From Candidatus Zixiibacteriota bacterium (GTDB taxonomy: Bacteria; Zixibacteria; MSB-5A5; GN15; FEB-12), in assembly GCA_022570975.1 (NCBI GenBank), contig JACZYS010000001.1, forward strand, positions 14,402 to 35,850: DNA of 21,449 nt, read 5' to 3'. Under the pieces are notes generated by a model, which was not told where the DNA came from, searched no databases, and saw only the letters and a list, made by a program, of their open reading frames with translations. Position 1 is the stretch's first letter. Each line of letters opens with the position of its first letter. The position numbers were made by a program, and so were the translations under genes. Shown here one piece after another: positions 15,899 to 21,449 of this stretch.

Positions 15899-18331
15899 AT
15901 GAAAAAATTATTAGAGAAAAAATTCTTTCCTTTTGTTGTCAAACCGGGCCGATACTCAGCGGGCGAGTCCGGAGAGATTTTAAAAGACTCTACCAACAGA
16001 ACCAGTTTTTTATTCGCTTATCCCGACCTCTATGAAAAAGGGCAGTCTGACCCCTGTCTCTGCTCGACCTACCTTGCCATCAACGATGACGAAAGATTTC
16101 TCTGTGAAAGAGTCTTTCAAGTTGATAATGATGCCGGAGACATTCTTACAAAGGAAATGCTGAGTCTCTTTTCTGTTGAATCATACCGGCCAATAAATCA
16201 GTTTGACTTAATTGGTTTTTATCTCAATTCCCCTTTATGCTACGGTAATATTTTGTCCATGCTCGGGCTGGGGAATTTACCGCTGCTGGCAAGTGAAAGA
16301 GATATTAACCGGCTCATTTTAATTGCTTTTGGTTCGGGCACAATAAACCCGGAGCCTCTGAGCAGATTTTTTGACATTTTTATTCTTGGTGATTTTGACC
16401 GGGTAATATTATCAGTGCTGGATCTTATGCATCAAGATAATAAATTAGATAAAGACGAGCTTTTGAGGAAGCTGGCTAAAGAAATAAATTCAATATACAT
16501 CCCTTCAATTGCTGAGAATAGTGCGGCATCTCAGTTCTTTGTGGAAACAGCAAAGTCCGAAAATTTATTCAGAACAAACGGCAACATGATTCCGCTTATA
16601 GATGTAGAAAAAAATGGTCTGGTGGTTGAGTTTAATGATAATTACAAGAGCAATAATATTCCTTCAGCTTATCAGATAGCCAAAGAGCTTGAGCGGCAAT
16701 TAAAAATAACAGGATTTGAAAATGTTTTCTTAGGCAATTCCGACAACATAGAAATTGTGGAATTGGTTTCATCATTAAGTAAGTTTCTAGTTTCAAACAA
16801 CATAAAGCTCAACCTGCCGGTAATTAAAATTTCAGATATTAAGCCGTCATTTCTTGGAGTATTAAGAAAGCTATCTTTTGCTCCTTTACATATTTCTCTT
16901 TTATCAGGCAGTGAAAAACTCCGCTGTTTTGCAGGAGGTGACTCTCATAACAACAGTTATATATGCAGACAGATTGAAAGTCTTTTTAAGGAAAAAATTA
17001 AAACAATAAATCTTCATGTTGAAATTGGACTGCCAACTGAGACGGATGAAGACATCGGCTGCACAATTAACCTGCTCAAAAATATTTCCGATTTGGGAAG
17101 GTCAATTGTGGGTAATATTAACCTCAACGTAATTATCAAACCGTTTACACCGGACCCAAATTCAGTTTTCCAGTGGGATGCGCTTTTTTCTAACGGTGAA
17201 ATTAAGAGGAAACTGAAACTATATACAGACTCAAAATTGTTAAGACCGATATCATTCAAATATAATCCGGCTGAGATAAATCAACTCCCCCTACTCTTTA
17301 TGAGAGGTGGTAATGAAGTGGGAGAGATTCTTTTGACCGCCTTTCAAAACGGTTTCGTTTATGATAATGACAACGAATTACTTAACTGGGATATTTGGGA
17401 AAAAGCGATTGATGAGTCACAGTTTGAATTTTCTGAAATCTCAAGCGCAATTTCATTTTCAAGAAAACTTCCCTGGCATTTTACCTGTCATCAAAAAGTT
17501 GTTGAGGGACTCATTAGCAGGAGAAACAAAATTTCTAAAGAGTCGGCCAAATTTGATAAACCAAAAGAGGAAGACTCTTTTCAATCAAACGGTGAAAGCA
17601 GACTTTCGTTTGGTCGGAAAACAAAAAAAGTGGCTCCAAAAAATATTGTTGCTCCGACCAAAAACAGGCTGAGAATTAAATGGTGCAAGAATAACAGATA
17701 TAAGTATATGTCTCATCTGGACAATATCAGGCTGATGGAAAGAGTTGTGAGAAGAGCAGACCTGCCAATCTCATTTAGCGGGGGTAATCGTCCGACCATG
17801 AAATTTTCCCTCTCGGCGCCTTTGCCATTAGGATTTACTTCCGAGGTTGAGCTGCTTGATATGACTCTTGATTCAAACGTGGCCGTTGAGATGATTGACA
17901 ATCTCCACAAAGAGATGCCTCAAGGAACGTTAATCATTGAAAACAAAATTGTATCCGGAAAGTCCGGCTCATTGTCAGCATCAATTAATCGGGCTGTATA
18001 TTCTGTAAAGCTTGAAGAATCTGAAAATCTGTCAGAACTTCAGAAAAAAATTAAAAGGATTTTGGAAGATGACAAAATAGAAATCATTCGAGCCGGCAAA
18101 GAGTCATTACAAACAGTGGACATAAAGCCCGGAATTTTCTCGCTTGAGATTGAAGACAATAGAATAAAAATGACATTGGGTATCGGGCAGGAGCTCTATG
18201 TAAAACCGATTGAAATACTACAACTTCTCTTTGAACAGGAAGAATTTGAATATATGAAACAGAAGATTCATCGTCTGGACCTTTTCAGAATCGATGAAAA
18301 CGGCAACAAAATATTAGCCATGGATCTTTAA
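15899..18331 (+). CDS. Radical-SAM fusion-family protein (TIGR03960/TIGR03936-like) lacking the Fe-S cysteine motif
   Basis: This protein of about 810 residues follows the layout of the uncharacterised radical SAM fusion family (TIGR03960 N-terminal part, TIGR03936/DUF2344 C-terminal part). Residues 10-200 match the B12-binding-like N-terminus (KPGRYSAGE, FAYPDLYEKG, INPEPLSRFFD). Residues 230-460 match the radical SAM barrel, including GLPTETDED and KPFTPDPNSVFQW. Residues 589-770 match DUF2344 (RLRIKWCKNNRYKYMSHLD, SAPLPLGFTSEVELLD). The CxxxCxxC motif expected directly after the VVEF strand (about residue 245) is absent and replaced by NDNYKSNN, so no SAM-cleaving [4Fe-4S] cluster can form there. 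The frame is intact and the flanks conserved, so this is loss of radical chemistry rather than a broken gene. ATG 15899 is preferred to TTG 15893. It sits three bases before rsmB. Confidence 0.85.
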   Translation: MKKLLEKKFFPFVVKPGRYSAGESGEILKDSTNRTSFLFAYPDLYEKGQSDPCLCSTYLAINDDERFLCERVFQVDNDAGDILTKEMLSLFSVESYRPINQFDLIGFYLNSPLCYGNILSMLGLGNLPLLASERDINRLILIAFGSGTINPEPLSRFFDIFILGDFDRVILSVLDLMHQDNKLDKDELLRKLAKEINSIYIPSIAENSAASQFFVETAKSENLFRTNGNMIPLIDVEKNGLVVEFNDNYKSNNIPSAYQIAKELERQLKITGFENVFLGNSDNIEIVELVSSLSKFLVSNNIKLNLPVIKISDIKPSFLGVLRKLSFAPLHISLLSGSEKLRCFAGGDSHNNSYICRQIESLFKEKIKTINLHVEIGLPTETDEDIGCTINLLKNISDLGRSIVGNINLNVIIKPFTPDPNSVFQWDALFSNGEIKRKLKLYTDSKLLRPISFKYNPAEINQLPLLFMRGGNEVGEILLTAFQNGFVYDNDNELLNWDIWEKAIDESQFEFSEISSAISFSRKLPWHFTCHQKVVEGLISRRNKISKESAKFDKPKEEDSFQSNGESRLSFGRKTKKVAPKNIVAPTKNRLRIKWCKNNRYKYMSHLDNIRLMERVVRRADLPISFSGGNRPTMKFSLSAPLPLGFTSEVELLDMTLDSNVAVEMIDNLHKEMPQGTLIIENKIVSGKSGSLSASINRAVYSVKLEESENLSELQKKIKRILEDDKIEIIRAGKESLQTVDIKPGIFSLEIEDNRIKMTLGIGQELYVKPIEILQLLFEQEEFEYMKQKIHRLDLFRIDENGNKILAMDL

Positions 18332-18334
18332 ATT

Positions 18335-19546
18335 ATGAAAATATTAACTAAAGAAAAAAGAATTACAAAATTTGATCCGGTACGTGCAGCAGCCCTAAAA
18401 GCTCTGGTCTTAATTGATCAAGGGGAGCAGACAGACAGAGCAGTTGAACTTGTAAAAGAAGGTGAAAAGCTGAGACCTATTGACAGCAAATTTCTGATGC
18501 AGTTAGTTGCCGGGACGACCAAAATGAAGCGAAGGCTGGACCATGAACTAAAATTTTATCTGGCCAAACCATCTATCGACCTTCCCCTGCTTCTTTCAAA
18601 TATTTTCAGACTCGGCTTTTTTCAGCTTCACTTTACAGACCGGATTCCGGATGCGGCCATAGTCAGTGAGTCGGTTAATCTGGCTCATCGATTTTTAGAC
18701 AGACCAAGGGCAAACCTGATTAATGCTGTTCTCCGCACGGCGATACGAGAGCCGCACAAGATTTCTTTTCCTGATAAAAAAGACGATCCTGTTTCATATT
18801 ATGGAAAATATTATAGCTACCCTGATCATTTTGTAAAATACTGCCTCGACGAATTTTCTGAAAAAGAGACAGAGAATATACTGATAAAATACAATCTTTC
18901 TCCAACTGTAACTTATCGCGTCAATTTCTTAAAAGCGAAGCCTGAAGAAGTTAAAAAGACATTAAAAGAGTATAACGTAGCATTCAGTGACGGCAAATTT
19001 CTTCCGGAATTTATTCATATCGACCAGGGGGGCATTCCGCTTGAAAAAGAACTGATTGAAAGCGGTAAAGTCTTTATTCAGGATGAATCTGCCGGATTAG
19101 CCGGAAGATTATTGAATCCAAAACAGGGGAGCAAAGTTGTTGACCTGACCGCCGCTCCGGGCGGCAAGGCAACGCACATTGCAATTAAGATGAGGAACAA
19201 AGGGAGAGTTACGGCTCTGGATAAATCTGACCGCCGTTTACAGCTATTGGTCAAGAATGTTAACCGACTTGGGATTAAAATTATATCACCGGTGGTTTGT
19301 GATATGGCTGAGTTTATTGTCGACCCGTTTGACCGAGTAATTTTGGACCCTCCCTGCACCGGTTGGGGAACGGCCGGAAAACATTCTGATTTGCGCTGGG
19401 CAAAAACAGAAAACGACATAAAAAATCTTTCCAAAGTTCAGGGAAAAATGATTGACAGAGCCGGGCGGCCAAACGTAAACTTTCGCCTATCGGAGCACCG
19501 GCAAATACCATCTAAATACCGTCCAAGTAACGTCCAACCAAAGTGA
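18335..19546 (+). CDS. rsmB: 16S rRNA (cytosine-C5-)-methyltransferase RsmB, C-terminally truncated at a sequence junction
   Basis: RsmB methylates C967 of 16S rRNA using SAM. Visible parts are a NusB-like N-terminal RNA-binding domain (about residues 10-150), SAM-binding motif I VVDLTAAPGGKATH (268-281) and motif IV DPPCTG with Cys341. Family similarity runs to about Ala376 (GKMIDRA, near 19462), then stops. The next 27 residues are unrelated and end at a TGA in the foreign DNA. Missing are the last 60 or so residues of a usual 430-450, including motif VI with the catalytic Cys (YSTC type). As drawn, the protein would be inactive. The cut coincides with the abrupt GC change, so the real gene is probably intact in the organism and only spliced wrongly here. 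It is tightly linked (three bases) to the upstream radical-SAM-like gene. Confidence 0.85.
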   Translation: MKILTKEKRITKFDPVRAAALKALVLIDQGEQTDRAVELVKEGEKLRPIDSKFLMQLVAGTTKMKRRLDHELKFYLAKPSIDLPLLLSNIFRLGFFQLHFTDRIPDAAIVSESVNLAHRFLDRPRANLINAVLRTAIREPHKISFPDKKDDPVSYYGKYYSYPDHFVKYCLDEFSEKETENILIKYNLSPTVTYRVNFLKAKPEEVKKTLKEYNVAFSDGKFLPEFIHIDQGGIPLEKELIESGKVFIQDESAGLAGRLLNPKQGSKVVDLTAAPGGKATHIAIKMRNKGRVTALDKSDRRLQLLVKNVNRLGIKIISPVVCDMAEFIVDPFDRVILDPPCTGWGTAGKHSDLRWAKTENDIKNLSKVQGKMIDRAGRPNVNFRLSEHRQIPSKYRPSNVQPK

Positions 19547-19562
19547 TTGGAGAGTAGATATC
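19460..19562. other. Junction between AT-rich and GC-rich DNA
   Basis: RsmB homology ends at about 19462, and the base composition, codon use and gene content change from there onward. No inverted repeat, target duplication, tRNA end or integrase borders the point. The piece between the break and the next ATG (19563) holds only a short foreign leader with a GGAGAG Shine-Dalgarno (19549-19554). This pattern fits a chimeric assembly better than a mobile element. Confidence 0.75.
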
Positions 19563-21191
19563 ATGGGCGCAGGCAGAATGTCCCGGCAGGTCGTCTACGG
19601 CAGAAACGGCATGGTCTGTACCAATTCGCCTCTGTCCGCCGCGGCCGGTCTCAAAGTCCTTCAAGACGGAGGCAACGCTTTTGACGCCGCGTTGGCCGTA
19701 GCCGCCACCGAGACGGTGACCATGGCGCCAATGTGCGGCATCGGCGGGGACTCGTTCATCCTGCTATATGAAGAGGAGAGCGGTCAGGTAACCGGCATCA
19801 GCAGCAGCGGCGTCGCCGGTTCCGGAACGAGCGCCGAATATTACCGGAAGCAGGGCCTGACCAAGATGCCCCTGGAGGGCCCTCACTCGGTGGGAGTGCC
19901 CGGCGAGGTCGCCGCCTGGGAGGAGGTCCACCGCCGCTTCGGCAGCAGGCCCTTCGCCCAACTGCTGGAGACCGCCATCGGATACGCCGAGGACGGGTTC
20001 TCGCTGCCGCCCAAGATCGCCCAGAGCTTCGCCAATACCGCGGAGCGCCTGGCGGCCTTTCCCTCGACCGCCGAAGTTCTGCTGGCCGGTGGCCGGACGC
20101 CTGGCGAAGGCGACCTGTTGGTCAACCGGGACCTGGCCCAGTCCCTGCGCCGGATCGCCCAGGGCGGGGCCGACGAGTTCTACAGAGGTGAGCTGGCCCG
20201 GAAGATGGTCGAATCGTTGAACGACGCCGGTGGACTGTTCACTCCTGAGGATTTCGCCAGCCACGAAGTGGACGTCTACGACCCCATCGCCACCACCTAC
20301 CGGGGAGAAACGATCTACCAGACCCGTCCTCCTTCCCAGGGCTTCCTCCACCTGGAGATGTTGAACCTGATCGAAGGGTTCAAGTTGTCCCACCTGAGTT
20401 CGGACAACCCCGAGGCCATACATCTGATGGTCGAGGCCAAGAAGATTGCCTACGACGACCGCAACCGGCTCGCCGGAGACCCCCGGGTGGTCGAGTGGCC
20501 CCTGGAGGAGGTGTTGTCCAAGGAGTACGCAGACCGGCGGCGCGGCGAGATACAACCCGGCCGGGCGGGCGCCGAGACCACGGGCCTGGAAACGGCCCGG
20601 ACCGACGGCAACACCACCTATTTCTGCGTGGCTGACCGCGCCGGAAACGCCGTCTCCTGGGTCCACAGCCTTTCCCACGCCTTCGGCTCCCGGTTCATGG
20701 CCGCCGGCACCGGGGTGTTGTTCAACAACCGGGCCGGCCGTGGATTCAGCCTGGAAGCGGGGCATCCCAATGAGTTCGCCCCCAATAAACGCACCATGCA
20801 CACCCTGAACTGCTACCTGACCCTTCGGAACGGCAAAGCGCATATCGTGGGCGGCACCCCCGGCGGCGACTTCCAACCCCAGTCGGGCGTGCAGATCATC
20901 ACCAACCTGCTGGACTTCGGCATGGGACCGCAAGAGGCGGTGGACGCGCCCCGGTGGTGGAGCTTTCCCGGCACCGACCCCGCGACCATCGAGACCGAGA
21001 TGGAACTCCGCGTCGAGCCGGAGATGCCCGAAGAGACGGTGAAAGGTTTGCGGCAACTGGGCCACAAGGTGGTGCGCCGCATTCCCGGAGTGTACGACGG
21101 CAAGGTCCAGTTGATCGTCATCGACCGGGAACGCCAGGTGTTGCTGGGCGCGGCCGATCCCAGAGGAGACGGCCTAGCCGCCGCCTTCTAA
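19563..21191 (+). CDS. Gamma-glutamyltranspeptidase (Ntn-hydrolase) family enzyme
   Basis: Gamma-glutamyltranspeptidases cut and transfer the gamma-glutamyl group of glutathione and related amides after self-cleavage into two subunits. The 542-residue protein shows the GGNAFDAALA block (residues 38-47), MCGIGGDSF, and GVPGEVAAW. The nucleophile region is DGNTTYFCV, with Thr351 the predicted self-processing residue and nucleophile, giving a large subunit 1-350 and a small subunit 351-542. GGTPGGD forms the oxyanion region. There is no signal peptide, unlike E. coli GGT, so it is probably cytoplasmic. The Arg of the usual R-x-x-AP segment, which holds the glutamyl carboxylate, appears replaced by SSSGVAGSG; substrate preference may therefore differ. 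ATG 19563 is eight bases after GGAGAG. High GC content marks it as belonging to a different genome from rsmB. Confidence 0.9.
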   Translation: MGAGRMSRQVVYGRNGMVCTNSPLSAAAGLKVLQDGGNAFDAALAVAATETVTMAPMCGIGGDSFILLYEEESGQVTGISSSGVAGSGTSAEYYRKQGLTKMPLEGPHSVGVPGEVAAWEEVHRRFGSRPFAQLLETAIGYAEDGFSLPPKIAQSFANTAERLAAFPSTAEVLLAGGRTPGEGDLLVNRDLAQSLRRIAQGGADEFYRGELARKMVESLNDAGGLFTPEDFASHEVDVYDPIATTYRGETIYQTRPPSQGFLHLEMLNLIEGFKLSHLSSDNPEAIHLMVEAKKIAYDDRNRLAGDPRVVEWPLEEVLSKEYADRRRGEIQPGRAGAETTGLETARTDGNTTYFCVADRAGNAVSWVHSLSHAFGSRFMAAGTGVLFNNRAGRGFSLEAGHPNEFAPNKRTMHTLNCYLTLRNGKAHIVGGTPGGDFQPQSGVQIITNLLDFGMGPQEAVDAPRWWSFPGTDPATIETEMELRVEPEMPEETVKGLRQLGHKVVRRIPGVYDGKVQLIVIDRERQVLLGAADPRGDGLAAAF

Positions 21192-21300
21192 CCAGTGCAA
21201 CCGGGTTTGCATGGCCGGCTCAGCCGGGTTTCTATCGGCCCGGTGCCACAGAACGGCCCAGCCTAACTCGCCCCTAAAACTAACGTAGAGGATGATACCG

Positions 21301-21449
21301 ATGCCTGGACTTCGCCTTTTGGCCTGCCTTGCCCATCCCGACGATGAGGCCTTCCCCGTTGGGGGGGTGCTGGCCCGCAACGTCGCGCAGGGAAGGCAGG
21401 TGCGTCTGATGACCACCACGCTGGGTGAAGAGGGGGAGATTCGGCAGGA
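21301..21449 (+). CDS. PIG-L/LmbE-family zinc deacetylase, N-terminal part (3' end outside window)
   Basis: The first 49 residues are visible. The motif AHPDDE (residues 11-16) is diagnostic of the PIG-L/LmbE fold. By comparison with MshB, His12 and Asp15 would bind zinc and Asp14 would be the catalytic base. The downstream TTLGEEGEIR matches the family's second conserved block. Members remove acetyl groups from GlcNAc conjugates (mycothiol, bacillithiol, GPI precursors) or from small metabolites; the substrate here cannot be told. The ATG at 21301 has AGAGGA at 21287-21292, eight bases away. It lies 109 bases after the GGT-family gene in the same direction and shares its GC-rich composition. 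Confidence 0.9.
   Translation, partial: MPGLRLLACLAHPDDEAFPVGGVLARNVAQGRQVRLMTTTLGEEGEIRQ

Noticed and set aside
15814..16035. 73-codon plus-strand frame overlapping the start of the radical-SAM-like gene
   Set aside because: It is mostly out-of-frame reading of the larger gene's N-terminus, which matches its family; no independent ribosome-binding site is seen.
19460..19562. Genomic island or insertion-sequence boundary
   Set aside because: No integrase, transposase, terminal inverted repeat, target duplication or tRNA attachment site is visible. The break falls mid-gene with no restored rsmB end.
19764..21065. 433-codon open frame on the minus strand opposite the GGT-family gene
   Set aside because: Long antisense frames are common opposite GC-rich genes. 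Its protein shows no family features, whereas the plus-strand frame has clear GGT motifs.
21192..21300. Terminator after the GGT-family gene
   Set aside because: There is a short CCGG...CCGG inverted repeat followed by GTTTCT, but the stem is only four base pairs and the T-run poor, so I do not call it.

Overview
The window is almost certainly two pieces of DNA. Positions 1 to about 19460 are AT-rich (21 of 60 bases are G or C at 17641-17700) and carry a dense, entirely plus-strand run of bacterial genes. From about 19465 to the end the DNA is GC-rich (43 of 60 at 20461-20520), with different codon use and unrelated genes. The switch falls inside rsmB, which loses its C-terminal catalytic part. 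A chimeric metagenomic contig is the simplest explanation. A real recombination or transfer event is the alternative.

The AT-rich part suggests an uncultured Gram-negative (diderm) bacterium. It encodes a LolA-like periplasmic protein, an outer-membrane beta-barrel ending in Phe, a lipobox lipoprotein and a MurNAc-6-phosphate etherase. The gene style (many GTG starts, DA1-like peptidase, RND/LolA-like/barrel operon) would fit an FCB-type candidate phylum such as Zixibacteria or Marinimicrobia. That placement is an inference from general resemblance, not a demonstration. The GC-rich tail looks like a high-GC environmental bacterium; a Chloroflexota-type lineage is only a guess.

Layout. (a) 2-418: the C-terminal end of a DA1-like zinc peptidase, cut by the window edge. 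(b) 455-5907: a housekeeping operon lon, engB, purA and two FKBP-type prolyl isomerases (one exported, one cytosolic), with a good -10 box in front and a 12-bp-stem terminator behind. (c) 5938-6681: a seven-helix membrane protein of unknown function. (d) 6774-6845: tRNA-Lys(TTT) with its own promoter. (e) 7193-8590: asnS. (f) 8998-14237: an envelope operon with an MMPL/RND transporter, an outer-membrane lipoprotein-sorting (LolA-like) protein, an outer-membrane beta-barrel, then a lipoprotein. (g) 14307-15810: murQ and a GNAT acetyltransferase. (h) 15899 to about 19462: a radical-SAM-fusion-family protein that has lost its iron-sulfur cysteines, then rsmB, truncated at the junction. (i) 19563-21449: a gamma-glutamyltranspeptidase-family enzyme and the start of a PIG-L/LmbE deacetylase.

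The items most worth a second look are the cysteine-less radical SAM fusion protein, the three-component trans-envelope operon, the DA1-like peptidase fragment, and the junction itself. I see no CRISPR array, insertion sequence, integrase, phage gene or defence system.
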